DNA from: an uncultured Opitutaceae bacterium
Lineage (GTDB): Bacteria; Verrucomicrobiota; Verrucomicrobiia; Opitutales; Opitutaceae
Assembly: GCA_937958045.1 (NCBI GenBank)
Contig: CALFXL010000072.1
Coordinates: forward strand, 15,212-79,211
Length of the DNA: 64,000 nt
Direction: 5' to 3'
The first letter of the stretch is position 1. Each line of letters opens with the position of its first letter. Shown piece by piece: positions 43,048-52,323 of the stretch. A program made the position numbers and the translations under genes. The notes under the pieces were generated by a model that was given only the letters and a program-made list of their open reading frames with translations, was not told the origin of the DNA and searched no databases.

Positions 43048-43075
43048 AAAAAAAGCGAAGGCACGCGGCCTTCGC
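43048..43075 (-). terminator. Rho-independent terminator of the RRM protein gene
   Basis: On the minus strand GCGAAGGC pairs with GCCTTCGC around CGCGT and is followed by TTTTTTT. It follows the RRM stop by about 40 nt; dps and this gene are convergent with separate terminators. Confidence 0.9.
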
Positions 43076-43114
43076 TTCGAATGAGTGATTTCCGGCGGCG
43101 TGCGCCGAACCGCT

Positions 43115-43462
43115 TTAGTAGCGGCGATTGCCGCGGGCTTGGAAAGCGCCGGCGCGACGATCGGGGCCGAAGTTGCGAGCGCGACCCCCGCCGAAGCCGC
43201 CGCCGTTGGATTCTTCCTTCGGGCGAGCTTCGTTGACGGTGAGCGTACGGCCGTCGAGATCGACGCCGTTCATGCGCTCGGCAGCCTGCGTGGCTTCTTC
43301 AGCGGTGCCCATCGTGACGAAGGCGAAACCGCGGGAGCGGCCCGTCTCGCGATCGGTGGCGACAAAAACGTCGGTCACCGCGCCGTATTGTTCGAAGGTC
43401 GAGCGAAGGCCGTCTTCGGTGGTTTTGAAGGAAAGATTTCCGACGTATAGTTTGGAGTTCAT
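43115..43462 (-). CDS. RNA-recognition-motif (RRM) protein, glycine-rich tail
   Basis: 115 aa. One RRM: RNP2 KLYVGNLSF (about 4-12) and RNP1 RSRGFAFVTM (about 43-52), followed by a Gly/Arg-rich tail (GGGFGGGRARNFG). This is the small bacterial RRM type (as in cyanobacterial Rbp), acting as a cytoplasmic RNA-binding or chaperone protein, often induced by cold. The region upstream of the ATG is about 170 nt long without a gene and may be a structured 5' leader. Confidence 0.95.
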   Translation of the reverse strand: MNSKLYVGNLSFKTTEDGLRSTFEQYGAVTDVFVATDRETGRSRGFAFVTMGTAEEATQAAERMNGVDLDGRTLTVNEARPKEESNGGGFGGGRARNFGPDRRAGAFQARGNRRY

Positions 43463-43631
43463 TTTATGTGATGTTCGTACCGTCTAAGTCAGTCCGTTCC
43501 CGGGAATCGGGTTTCGAATCATCACCTGAACTCAAAGCTCATCTGAAGACCCACCAGTCACTGTCAGCTAACGTATCTTACGAGGCCGCCACAGTCGCGT
43601 AACTTCGGGGAATAGCAAGGAGCGAATCTAT

Positions 43632-44540
43632 TTATTTATCGAGGGCCGCCGTCAGCTGACGCCGCGGCCTGCGCACGGCCACTTGGGAGCGGACGCGTTT
43701 GCGCCGGCGGGAAACGATACGGTCGGCGAGTTGATCGCACCAGCGGATGAAAAAAACCGGACGCGGGCTCCTAAACTCCGACGCCTCCCACTCGCCCCCA
43801 TCCGTGTAGAGCGTTTTCGGCGAGATCCATGTCCGGAAAAGCAGGTCGAAAACGGGAAAGGTGAAAAACCCGGAAATCGCTTCATTGCAATCGATCACCG
43901 CGTGATGCCGCAGGTGGAAGCTATAGACATGGGTCCAGAATTTCCCGAAGCGTTTCGACTCGAGCAGTGGTGCCCATTTTTCCAACGGCCAGTGTTCGAT
44001 CGCGTGGAAAACTTCGTAGATGATCAACGATGCCGCGAGCGCCGCATAGCCGGCGAAGAACCACGGAAACGTCGGCGCAAGCCATTGCCCCAAAGCCAGC
44101 AACGGCGTCACGATCGCGGAAAATGCCGCCAGCGTGTACCATGGAAAAAACGCAGCTTCGCCCTGCTCCGGCTCCGTCATAGGATAAATATTTTCCACGT
44201 ACGGAATGTCGCGTCCGCCGGGCAGACGGCGGCGCGCGATGCGTGTGAGGCTATGATGCAGCGTGTGCTGACGATAAAAGCGGCTCAGGAACGGCACCAC
44301 CGGCTTATGCAACACGTAGCGGTGGAAGAAAAACTCGATGCCGCAGTTGACCATTTTCATCGCGAGGAAAATCACCGCAAACTGCCACCAAGCCGCGTTC
44401 AATTGCGCCTGCCAGACCGCCTCAGGCGCGAGCAGCCAGAGAATGCCGCCGATGCCGGCGAGGGAGAGCGTGACAGTCGTTAAAAAGAGCCCGATCGAGA
44501 ACTGCTCAATGACAGGGACACGCTTGGCAGGAAGAGACAT
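43632..44540 (-). CDS. Sterol desaturase/fatty acid hydroxylase family membrane protein
   Basis: 302 aa. Three His clusters of the di-iron family: HRYVLH, HTLHH and HLRHH, with hydrophobic segments between them (about 15-35, 45-60, 130-165). These enzymes hydroxylate or desaturate lipids in the membrane; the substrate is unknown. Start ATG 44540 (MSLPAKRVPVIEQ) chosen. The C-terminal 40 residues are rich in Arg and Ala and look like an extension. A single gene. Confidence 0.9.
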   Translation of the reverse strand: MSLPAKRVPVIEQFSIGLFLTTVTLSLAGIGGILWLLAPEAVWQAQLNAAWWQFAVIFLAMKMVNCGIEFFFHRYVLHKPVVPFLSRFYRQHTLHHSLTRIARRRLPGGRDIPYVENIYPMTEPEQGEAAFFPWYTLAAFSAIVTPLLALGQWLAPTFPWFFAGYAALAASLIIYEVFHAIEHWPLEKWAPLLESKRFGKFWTHVYSFHLRHHAVIDCNEAISGFFTFPVFDLLFRTWISPKTLYTDGGEWEASEFRSPRPVFFIRWCDQLADRIVSRRRKRVRSQVAVRRPRRQLTAALDK

Positions 44541-44748
44541 TGGGAGCAGCCTATCCGAACTTTCTCCGCTTAACAACCGCAGAGCTTGCTCGCAATTTGA
44601 TCAAAAGAGACTGCAACGCGCAACATGCGGCATCCACATCTCCGCGGCAGATCCTCCGACGCACATACGCCCGACAAAAGGGTGCGTCGTTTTTCCCATC
44701 GCCAAAACGGTCCGCAGCCTCTTCCGTCGAGGCCTCTATTTTTCCACC

Positions 44749-47700
44749 ATGCTGATCCTTCGCGGCTCTCCCGCCCTGTCTCCGTTCCGCCTGCATAAAC
44801 TCCAGCAAGACCTCGCTTCCGCCGGTCTGCCCGTCCGCAGCCTCAGCACGGCCTTCATCCACGTCGCGGAAATCGACGGTGAACTCACCACCAGCGAACG
44901 AGAAGTGCTGGAAAAAATCCTCACTTACGGCCCGCGTCGCAGCGCTTCCGCCCATCAACCCGCCGGCCTCCTCCAGGTCGTCGCGCCGCGCCCCGGCACA
45001 ATTTCTCCGTGGTCGTCCAAGGCCACCGATATCGCGCACATCTGCGGACTCGCCAAAGTGAAGCGCATCGAGCGCGCCATCGCGTACTGGATCGATATCG
45101 ACAACTCCGCGCTCCAGCCGCCGCTTTCCGTCCTTTCGCCCGGGCAGATCGCCGCGCTCCGCGCGAAATTGCACGACCGCATGACGCAGGCCGTGTTCAA
45201 CGACCTCGAGTCGCTCGATGTTCTTTTCCGCCACGAAACGCCGCGCCCGATGACCACCGTGCCGGTCCTCGCCCAAGGTCGCGCCGCACTCGTCGCCGCC
45301 AATCAGTCGCTCGGTCTCGCGCTCGCCGAGGATGAAATCGATTACCTCGTCAAAGCCTTCAGCGCGCTCGGTCGCGATCCGAACGACATCGAGCTCATGA
45401 TGTTTGCGCAGGCCAATTCCGAGCACTGCCGCCACAAGATCTTCAACGCCACCTGGGAAATCGACGGTTCCGCGAAGGACAAGTCGCTGTTCCAGATGAT
45501 CAAGAACACGTACCAGCTCCACAGCGAGGGCATCCTGTCCGCCTACAAGGACAACGCCGCCGTGCTCGTGGGCTCCCGCGGCGGCCGTTTCTACGTCGAT
45601 CCCAAGACCAGCGAATACGCCGCGCACGAGGAAGACATCCACATCCTCTGCAAGGTCGAAACGCACAACCACCCGACCGCCATCTCGCCCTTCCCTGGCG
45701 CCGCCACCGGCTCCGGCGGCGAGATCCGCGACGAAGGCGCCACCGGCCGCGGCTCCAAGCCCAAGGCCGGCCTCACCGGCTTCACCGTATCCAATCTTCG
45801 GATACCGGGCGCGATTCAGCCGTGGGAAAAAGACAACGGCAAACCCGGCCGCATCGCCTCCGCGCTCGACATCATGATCGAAGGCCCGCTCGGCGGCGCC
45901 GCGTTCAACAACGAATTCGGCCGTCCCAACATCAACGGCTACTTCCGCACCTTCGAACAAGAGGTGCCCGCCGCCGACGGCAACGGCACGGAGCTCCGCG
46001 GCTACCACAAGCCGATCATGCTCGCCGGCGGTCTCGGCAACATCAAGGCCGGCCACATCAAGAAAGGCGAAATCAATCCCGGCGATAAGCTCATCATTCT
46101 CGGCGGACCCGCGATGCTCATCGGTCTCGGCGGCGGCGCGGCCAGCTCGATGGCCAGCGGCTCCGGCAATGAAGACCTCGATTTCGCTTCCGTGCAGCGC
46201 GACAACGCCGAGATGGAACGTCGCTGTCAGGAAGTGATCGATCGTTGCTGGGCGCTCGGCGACGAAAACCCGATCTCGTTCATCCACGACGTCGGCGCCG
46301 GCGGCATTTCCAACGCATTGCCCGAACTCGTGAACGACGGCGGCCGCGGTGGCCGTTTCGATCTTCGCAAAGTTCCCAACGACGAGCCCGGCATGTCGCC
46401 GCTCGAGATTTGGTGCAACGAATCGCAGGAACGCTACGTCCTCGCCGTGCCGGCCGACCGTCTCGACGTGTTTGCCAGGTTGTGCGAACGCGAGCGCTGC
46501 CCGTTCGCCGTCGTCGGTGAAGCGACCGAAGAGAAACGTCTCGTTCTCGAAGATCCGCATTTCAAGAACACGCCGATCGACATGCCGCTGGAGGTTCTCC
46601 TCGGCAAACCGCCGCGCATGCATCGCAAAGCCGAGACGCTGCGTCGCCCGCAAAAGCCGCTCTATCTCGGTCGTCATTCTCTCAACGAGCTCGCGGCGCG
46701 CGTTCTCGGCCATCCGACCGTCGCCGACAAAACCTTCCTTATCTCCATCGGCGACCGCACCGTCACCGGCCTCATCGCCCGCGATCAGATGGTCGGCCCG
46801 TGGCAGGTGCCTGTTTCCGACGTCGCGGTGACCGCCGCCGCGTTCGACGTTTATACGGGCGAAGCCATGGCCATGGGCGAACGCACGCCCGTCGCCGTCA
46901 ACGACGCCGCCGCGTCCGCCCGCCTCGCCGTCGGCGAGGCGCTCACCAACCTCGCCGCCGCGCAGATCGGCGACATCGGCAAGGTCAATCTTTCCGCCAA
47001 CTGGATGGCCGCGCCCGCGCTCCCCGGCGATGGCGCCGATCTCTACGCCGCCGTGCAAGCCGTCGGCATGGAGCTCTGTCCCGCCCTCGGCATCACCATC
47101 CCCGTCGGCAAAGACTCCATGAGCATGTCCACCGTGTGGAAGGATTCCGAAACCGGTGAACAAAAACGCATCTCCGCGCCGATCTCGCTGATCATTTCCG
47201 CGTTCGCGCCGGTCACCGACATCCGCCTCACGCTCACGCCGCAGCTCCAGCACATCGACGATTCCGTGCTGCTGCTCATCGACCTCGGACGCGGCAAAAA
47301 CCGCCTCGGCGGCTCCATCCTCGCGCAAACGCTTTCGCAGATGGGCGAGGCCACGCCCGACGTGGACGATCCCGCGCTGCTCAAAAACTTCTGGACCGCG
47401 ATCCAGCAACTCGGCCGCGAGAAAAAGATCCTCGCTTATCACGACCGCAGCGACGGCGGTCTCTTCGCGACGATCGCCGAGATGGCCTTCGCCGGTCACG
47501 TCGGCGTCGATCTAGAACTCACGCCCGCTCCGCGCGACACTGCCACATCCACCGCTCCGACCTCCGCTGTCAGCCAGCTCTTCAACGAAGAGCTCGGCGC
47601 CGTCATCCAGGTGCGCGACAGCGATCTCGACGATGTTCTCCTCGTTCTCCGCGAGCGCGGCTTGAAGACGCACACGTCACGTATTGGAAAACTCAATACA

Positions 47701-48810
47701 CACTTCGCGCTGCGCATCTCCCAGCCCGGCTCCGGCGAGAAATTCATCTTCAACGAAAATCTCTCCGACATGCGCGCCGTCTGGTCCGACACCACGCGCC
47801 GCATCGCCGCCCTTCGCGACAACCCCGCCTGCGCGGAATCCGAGTACCAGTTGAAGCTGGAAAAAGATAATCCCGGTATCCGCCCGGTGATCACCTTCGA
47901 GTATCCGTTTCCCGGCGACACGACGGTCGCCGGAAAGGGCCAAGGTCCAAGTACCAAGTTCCAAGAATCCAGCGCGTCGGCTGGGGCCGCTTCCGCTCCT
48001 GGCACTTCGCACATGTCACTTGGCACTTCGCGCAGCCGGCCCCAAGTGGCCGTCCTGCGCGAGCAGGGGGTAAATGGTCAGATCGAAATGGGCGCGGCGC
48101 TCACGCGCGCGGGTTTCCGCGCGGTCGACGTGCACATGACCGACATCCTCAGCGGACGCGTTTCGCTAAAAGATTTCCGCGGCGTCATCGCCTGCGGCGG
48201 TTTCAGTTTCGGTGACACGCTCGGCGCCGGCGAAGGTTGGGCCAAGAGCATCCTCTTCAACGAACGCGCGCGCGCCGAATTCAAAGCCTTTTTCGAGCGG
48301 CCCGACACCTTCGCGCTCGGCGTCTGCAACGGCTGTCAGATGATGAGCAATCTCCACTCGATCATCCCCGGCGCCGATCACTGGCCGCGCTTCGTGCAAA
48401 ATCAGTCCGAGCGTTTCGAAGCCCGCTTCGCGTCGCTCAAGATCGAGAAAAGCCCGAGCATTCTCTTCGCCGGCATGGAAGGCTCCGTCATCCCGATCGC
48501 GGTCGCTCACGGCGAAGGTTACGCCGAGTTCCCCGACACCGACGCCGCGAAAGCGTTCAGCGAGTCCGGTCTCGTCTGCGCGCGCTACGTCGACAATCAC
48601 CACAACATCACCGAACGCTATCCGCTCAACCCGAACGGCTCGCCACACGGCATCACCGCGCTCACGAGCCGCGACGGCCGCGTGACGATCATGATGCCGC
48701 ACCCCGAACGCGTCTTCCGCACCGCCGCGATGAGCTGGCACCCGGAAAACTGGGGCGAAGACTCCCCGTGGATGAAACTCTTCTACAACGCCCGCACCTG
48801 GGTCGGGTGA
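44749..48810 (+). CDS. purL: Phosphoribosylformylglycinamidine synthase (large single-chain PurL)
   Basis: 1353 aa. Layout: linker/N-terminal domain (MLILRGSPALSPFRLHKL), two PurM-like ATP domains (VETHNHPTAISPFPGAATGSGGEIRD; TISGDEE-like and PVGKDSMSMS), and a C-terminal class I glutamine amidotransferase (GVCNGCQMMSNL; final HPERVFRT). It makes FGAM from FGAR, ATP and glutamine. In the linker between the second ATP domain and the amidotransferase, about 35 residues (AGKGQGPSTKFQESSASAGAA then SHMSLGTSR) look like low-complexity repeat translation rather than protein. The upstream open frame to 44338 lacks similarity; ATG 44749 chosen. Confidence 0.95.
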   Translation: MLILRGSPALSPFRLHKLQQDLASAGLPVRSLSTAFIHVAEIDGELTTSEREVLEKILTYGPRRSASAHQPAGLLQVVAPRPGTISPWSSKATDIAHICGLAKVKRIERAIAYWIDIDNSALQPPLSVLSPGQIAALRAKLHDRMTQAVFNDLESLDVLFRHETPRPMTTVPVLAQGRAALVAANQSLGLALAEDEIDYLVKAFSALGRDPNDIELMMFAQANSEHCRHKIFNATWEIDGSAKDKSLFQMIKNTYQLHSEGILSAYKDNAAVLVGSRGGRFYVDPKTSEYAAHEEDIHILCKVETHNHPTAISPFPGAATGSGGEIRDEGATGRGSKPKAGLTGFTVSNLRIPGAIQPWEKDNGKPGRIASALDIMIEGPLGGAAFNNEFGRPNINGYFRTFEQEVPAADGNGTELRGYHKPIMLAGGLGNIKAGHIKKGEINPGDKLIILGGPAMLIGLGGGAASSMASGSGNEDLDFASVQRDNAEMERRCQEVIDRCWALGDENPISFIHDVGAGGISNALPELVNDGGRGGRFDLRKVPNDEPGMSPLEIWCNESQERYVLAVPADRLDVFARLCERERCPFAVVGEATEEKRLVLEDPHFKNTPIDMPLEVLLGKPPRMHRKAETLRRPQKPLYLGRHSLNELAARVLGHPTVADKTFLISIGDRTVTGLIARDQMVGPWQVPVSDVAVTAAAFDVYTGEAMAMGERTPVAVNDAAASARLAVGEALTNLAAAQIGDIGKVNLSANWMAAPALPGDGADLYAAVQAVGMELCPALGITIPVGKDSMSMSTVWKDSETGEQKRISAPISLIISAFAPVTDIRLTLTPQLQHIDDSVLLLIDLGRGKNRLGGSILAQTLSQMGEATPDVDDPALLKNFWTAIQQLGREKKILAYHDRSDGGLFATIAEMAFAGHVGVDLELTPAPRDTATSTAPTSAVSQLFNEELGAVIQVRDSDLDDVLLVLRERGLKTHTSRIGKLNTHFALRISQPGSGEKFIFNENLSDMRAVWSDTTRRIAALRDNPACAESEYQLKLEKDNPGIRPVITFEYPFPGDTTVAGKGQGPSTKFQESSASAGAASAPGTSHMSLGTSRSRPQVAVLREQGVNGQIEMGAALTRAGFRAVDVHMTDILSGRVSLKDFRGVIACGGFSFGDTLGAGEGWAKSILFNERARAEFKAFFERPDTFALGVCNGCQMMSNLHSIIPGADHWPRFVQNQSERFEARFASLKIEKSPSILFAGMEGSVIPIAVAHGEGYAEFPDTDAAKAFSESGLVCARYVDNHHNITERYPLNPNGSPHGITALTSRDGRVTIMMPHPERVFRTAAMSWHPENWGEDSPWMKLFYNARTWVG
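47938..48036. repeat. Repeat-like element inside purL encoding an interdomain linker
   Basis: Left arm AAGTACCAAGTTCCA (47949-47963) pairs imperfectly (12 of 15) with right arm TGTCACTTGGCACTT (48014-48028). A GC-rich middle (GGCTGGGGCCGCTTCC) separates them. This CCAAGT/ACTTGG pattern is unlike the surrounding codons, keeps the frame, and adds a Ser/Ala/Gly-rich segment to PurL. Copies elsewhere in this genome would be expected but cannot be searched here. Confidence 0.6.
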
Positions 48811-48836
48811 GCAGTCCCGCCTAAAAAATTGCTCTG

Positions 48837-49253
48837 ATGCCGATGAAGCTTCCCCTTCTCCGTCTTTGCGTTCTTCCGATCATTACTCTCAGCGGATGCT
48901 ACGTAGTACCCAATCCAACTCTTCAAGAAGAGTATGCTGAAATGCTCGGCGTGGGACCTGAAGACATTGTGATGCTCGATGAGGAGGTAATCGTAAGAAA
49001 AACCAAGGGGATCATTGTCTCGATCGAGCCGTCTGGCGTGCCGCGGAAAAACCCGACGCAGAAGGTGGTCTTCAGGAGCGACAAGACTGGGGATGAAAGG
49101 ACATTCGAGATATTGGCTCTGTCAGAAGAGGAAAGAAAGCCGCTGATCGGACGTAAGGTTTACCTGTCGAATGTCTTCGATGCTTCTAAAACTGTCGTAA
49201 AGGGGGCCGCCGCCATTCCCACCTTTGAGACACTCTTCGAACTTCGCCGATAA
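48837..49253 (+). CDS. Putative lipoprotein, lower GC than neighbours
   Basis: 138 aa, no family recognised. A lipoprotein signal peptide (MKLPLLRLCVLPIITLSGC) with Cys at residue about 21, then a short acidic helix and a beta-rich body with KGIIVSIEPSGVPRKN and VVFRSDKTGDERTFEILALS. ATG 48837 and ATG 48843 both are possible; the second gives the cleaner signal. Codon use is more A/T-rich than in purL and mgsA, a possible sign of recent gain. It is 26 nt after purL but has a different character. Confidence 0.7.
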   Translation: MPMKLPLLRLCVLPIITLSGCYVVPNPTLQEEYAEMLGVGPEDIVMLDEEVIVRKTKGIIVSIEPSGVPRKNPTQKVVFRSDKTGDERTFEILALSEEERKPLIGRKVYLSNVFDASKTVVKGAAAIPTFETLFELRR

Positions 49254-49304
49254 TAAGCGCGGTTCGTCCCGGCCTTCTACAAATTCGGCTTAACCATCTC
49301 CCCC

Positions 49305-49754
49305 ATGCCCCTCGTCCGCACCGCTCTCGATCCGCTGCCCGCCCGCAAACGCATCGCGCTCGTCGCGCACGATCATGAGAAGGATTCGCTGCTGACGTGG
49401 GCGCGTGTGCATCGCGAGGCGCTCGCCAGGCACGAGCTTTTCGGCACGGGGACAACCGGTGGCATGATCGCGAGCGAACTCGGGTTAACCGTGCACAAGT
49501 TCCTCAGCGGTCCGATCGGTGGCGATCAACAGATCGGCGCCGCCATCGCCGAGCAACGCATCGATGTACTGATCTTCTTTTGGGATCCGCTCGCCGCGCA
49601 ACCGCACGATCCCGACGTCAAGGCGCTGCTCCGCCTCGCCGTGCTTTGGAATGTCCCGTGCGCGATGAATCCGGCGTCCGCCGATTTCCTCTTCAACTCG
49701 GAGTGGATCGACAAGGAGTACGCGCGCAGCGGTGGCCGTCGTCCCGGCCAGTGA
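49305..49754 (+). CDS. mgsA: Methylglyoxal synthase
   Basis: 149 aa. RIALVAHDHEKDSLLTWA, GTGTTGGMIA, LSGPIGGDQQIGAAIAE and FFWDPLAAQPHDPDVKALLR contain the phosphate-binding and catalytic Asp/His residues of the family. It converts dihydroxyacetone phosphate to methylglyoxal and phosphate, a glycolytic bypass under phosphate limitation. No glyoxalase gene is near, but methylglyoxal detoxification elsewhere is expected. Confidence 0.95.
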   Translation: MPLVRTALDPLPARKRIALVAHDHEKDSLLTWARVHREALARHELFGTGTTGGMIASELGLTVHKFLSGPIGGDQQIGAAIAEQRIDVLIFFWDPLAAQPHDPDVKALLRLAVLWNVPCAMNPASADFLFNSEWIDKEYARSGGRRPGQ

Positions 49755-49780
49755 TCGAGAGGACGATTTTCGTTTTCCCC

Positions 49781-51082
49781 ATGTCCAACCCCGCTGTTTC
49801 CGCCAAGCCGCCGGTCAACTCCCCCAGTCGCGTGCTCTTCGCCAGCCTGATCGGCACGACAATCGAATTCTTCGATTTCTACATCTACGCGACGGCCGCC
49901 GTTCTCGTTTTCCCCAAACTCTTCTTCCTCGCGTCGGATCCGGTCGCAGCGACGTTTCAATCGCTCGCCACTTTCGCGCTCGCCTTCTTCGCGCGTCCGA
50001 TCGGCTCTGCGCTTTTCGGTCACTACGGCGACCGCATCGGACGCAAAGCCACGCTCGTCGCGGCGCTGCTTACGATGGGTATTTCCACCGTCATGATCGG
50101 CTTGCTGCCGACCTACTCGAGCATCGGCTGGCTCGCGCCCGCGTTGCTGGCGCTCTGCCGTTTCGGACAAGGCCTCGGCCTCGGCGGCGAATGGGGCGGC
50201 GCCGTCCTGCTCGCGATCGAAAACGCTCCGCCCGGCAAACGCGCGTGGTACGGCATGTTCCCGCAACTCGGCGCGCCGCTCGGCTTCCTCGCCTCCGGGG
50301 GCATCTTTCTCCTGCTCTCTCAATACCTGACCAACGAACAATTTTTCGCGTGGGGCTGGCGCGTGCCGTTTCTCTCCAGCGCGGTGCTTGTTTTCATCGG
50401 GCTTTGGGTGCGTTTGCAGATCACCGAGACGCCGGTTTTCCAACAAGCCATCGATCGACAGGAGCGTGTGAAGGTCCCGATGCTCGAGGTCTTTCGCAAA
50501 CATCCGCGCGCACTCATCCTCGGCACGCTCAGCGCGCTCGCGACGTTTGTGCTCTTTTATCTGATGACGGTTTTTGCGCTCACCTGGGGCACGACCGAAC
50601 TCGGCTACACGCGCAATCACTTCCTCATTCTCCAGATGATCGGCGTCGTCTTCTTCGCGTTCACGATTCCCTTCGCCGCGAAGTTCGCCGACCGCCACGG
50701 CCGTCGTCGCACGATGTTGTTTGTCTCCGGCTCGATCGCGCTCTTCGGACTTTTCCTGGCGCCGCTTTTGACCTCGGGCACGGCGGGCGCGCTGACCATG
50801 CTGATCATCGGCCTCGGTCTCATGGGTCTCACGTATGGCCCGATCGGCACGTTGCTCTCAGAGCTTTTCCCCACGGCCGTTCGCTACACAGGCTCGTCGC
50901 TCACGTTTAATCTCGCGGGCATTTTCGGCGCGTCGCTCGCGCCGTATCTCGCGATGTGGCTCGCGAAAAACTACGGGCTGCAGTCCGTCGGTTATTACCT
51001 GACAATCTCCGCGTTGCTCACCGTGCTAGCGCTTTGGCTCAGCGGCGAGACGCGCGACCGGCAATTTGCCAGCAGCGAATAA
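49781..51082 (+). CDS. MFS transporter, metabolite:H+ symporter (MHS) type
   Basis: 433 aa with about 12 membrane segments. LFASLIGTTIEFFDFYIYAT, the MHS-like GHYGDRIGRKATL (loop 2-3), RFGQGLGLGGEWGGAVLL and later FADRHGRRRTM (loop 8-9), the signatures of proline/betaine/shikimate-type symporters. The substrate is not assignable. It is 27 nt after mgsA, so co-transcription is possible. ATG 49781 begins the family; the longer open frame upstream is antisense shadow. Confidence 0.92.
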   Translation: MSNPAVSAKPPVNSPSRVLFASLIGTTIEFFDFYIYATAAVLVFPKLFFLASDPVAATFQSLATFALAFFARPIGSALFGHYGDRIGRKATLVAALLTMGISTVMIGLLPTYSSIGWLAPALLALCRFGQGLGLGGEWGGAVLLAIENAPPGKRAWYGMFPQLGAPLGFLASGGIFLLLSQYLTNEQFFAWGWRVPFLSSAVLVFIGLWVRLQITETPVFQQAIDRQERVKVPMLEVFRKHPRALILGTLSALATFVLFYLMTVFALTWGTTELGYTRNHFLILQMIGVVFFAFTIPFAAKFADRHGRRRTMLFVSGSIALFGLFLAPLLTSGTAGALTMLIIGLGLMGLTYGPIGTLLSELFPTAVRYTGSSLTFNLAGIFGASLAPYLAMWLAKNYGLQSVGYYLTISALLTVLALWLSGETRDRQFASSE

Positions 51083-51123
51083 GCAACACGGCGATTCGCG
51101 GGCGTTCGTTCAAAGGCCGTGGT

Positions 51124-51708
51124 TCAAAGGCCGTGCGTCAGCCATACGACGCCGACGCCTGCGATGAGTCCGAACAGATGGCCTTCCCATGAACTGCCGT
51201 CGCGCGCGGGCGCCACGCCGGCGAGCATGCCGCCGTAAAACAACAACACGCCGCACGCCACGAGCCATTCCGTCGTGGTTTGCGTGAAATACGCGAGGCC
51301 CACGAGCCAGCCGAGAAATCCAAAAATCACGCCGCTCATGCCCACGTGCGCCGCGCGTCGACCGCAGAGCCAGAGCAACGCGCCTTGCGCGAGCGCGATC
51401 ATCCACGCGGCTTGCAGAAACTCGCCCGCACCGTGACGGAGAATCAAATAACCGAGCACCACAAACGGCGGCAGATTCGCGAGCAGATGCGCGAGATTCG
51501 TGTGCACGAATGGCGCGGTCGCCAAGCCCACCAAGCCCGCGATCGTTCTCGGCGTGTTCGCGAGTTGGGTCGCGGTCGGTGGAGAGATAAGCGCGAGGGC
51601 GGTGCCCACCACCATCGCCACCGCGGGCCACGAGAGATAAATGTACGGTGCGTCAGTAAACAGCCGGCTCAGCGAATGAAGAAAATCGTCCATGAAAACG
51701 GCACGCAC
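51124..51708 (-). CDS. Rhomboid family intramembrane serine protease
   Basis: 194 aa, about six membrane segments. FVHTNLAHLLANLPPF carries the conserved His/Asn oxyanion region, catalytic Ser125 in GMSGVIFG, and His177 in SWEGHLFGL. A rhomboid cleaves membrane protein segments; the target is unknown. Start may be ATG 51708 or, 5 codons on, ATG (MDDFLHSL). It is followed by no partner. Confidence 0.88.
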   Translation of the reverse strand: MRAVFMDDFLHSLSRLFTDAPYIYLSWPAVAMVVGTALALISPPTATQLANTPRTIAGLVGLATAPFVHTNLAHLLANLPPFVVLGYLILRHGAGEFLQAAWMIALAQGALLWLCGRRAAHVGMSGVIFGFLGWLVGLAYFTQTTTEWLVACGVLLFYGGMLAGVAPARDGSSWEGHLFGLIAGVGVVWLTHGL

Positions 51709-51758
51709 TCATGGACGTTGCGCGTCGCAAACGGAAGCTGGATTGCGCGTGGTCTCGC

Positions 51759-52298
51759 TCAATTTTTCGCCGTCTTTTCCACAAGCGTTTTCAGATTCGC
51801 GAGTCCCTCTTCGAAGGGTTCGCCGATCATTTTGTCCTGATCCATGAAGAGACAAAACGCCTTTGAGATGAATCCGTTTTCGCCGCTCATGCTCCACGTC
51901 ACTTTGGTCTGATCGCCTTGCGGCGTGAGCGTGAGCGCCGTCGTGCAGGTGGACTCGAACGGCTTGATGAAATCGAGGCGAATGCCGACCGCTTCGTTCG
52001 CGCGACTCTCGACGATCGTTTGCCGGCCCTCGCCTGCCTGGCTGTTGCCTTTCCACGTCATCGTCGCGCCGACGCCTGACGTTGGCTCGGAAAACGTGTA
52101 CGCCGCGTTCGGATCGAGTTTCTTCCACGGCGTCCACACCTGCATTTTCTGAAAATCATTGATGTGCGGAAAAACCTCCGCAGCCGGTGCCGAGACGATG
52201 GCCGAACGTTCGACGTGGAAATGCGCGGGCTGGAGCGCGACGACGACACAGAAAGCGATCACGAGAATCGCGAGACCGAGGAGGATTTTTGTGCGCAT
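51759..52298 (-). CDS. SRPBCC (polyketide cyclase/START-like) family protein with N-terminal membrane anchor
   Basis: 179 aa. One hydrophobic helix (ILLGLAILVIAFCVVVAL) and the SRPBCC pattern VERSAIVSAPAAEVFPHINDFQKMQVWTPW, TMTWKGNSQAGEG and NLKTLVEKTAK. Such small proteins bind hydrophobic ligands; the role is unknown. ATG 52298 chosen over upstream 52340. It lies 25 nt after the DoxX gene on the same strand, so these two are probably co-transcribed. Confidence 0.88.
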   Translation of the reverse strand: MRTKILLGLAILVIAFCVVVALQPAHFHVERSAIVSAPAAEVFPHINDFQKMQVWTPWKKLDPNAAYTFSEPTSGVGATMTWKGNSQAGEGRQTIVESRANEAVGIRLDFIKPFESTCTTALTLTPQGDQTKVTWSMSGENGFISKAFCLFMDQDKMIGEPFEEGLANLKTLVEKTAKN

Positions 52299-52323
52299 GG
52301 GAAAAAGCGGGACGTGGACTCGT

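Noticed and set aside
44551..47499. 982-codon open frame on the minus strand opposite purL
   Set aside because: Shadow of the strong third-position GC bias in purL. Its translation is rich in Gly, Arg, Val and Glu without domains, and no ribosome-binding site precedes it.
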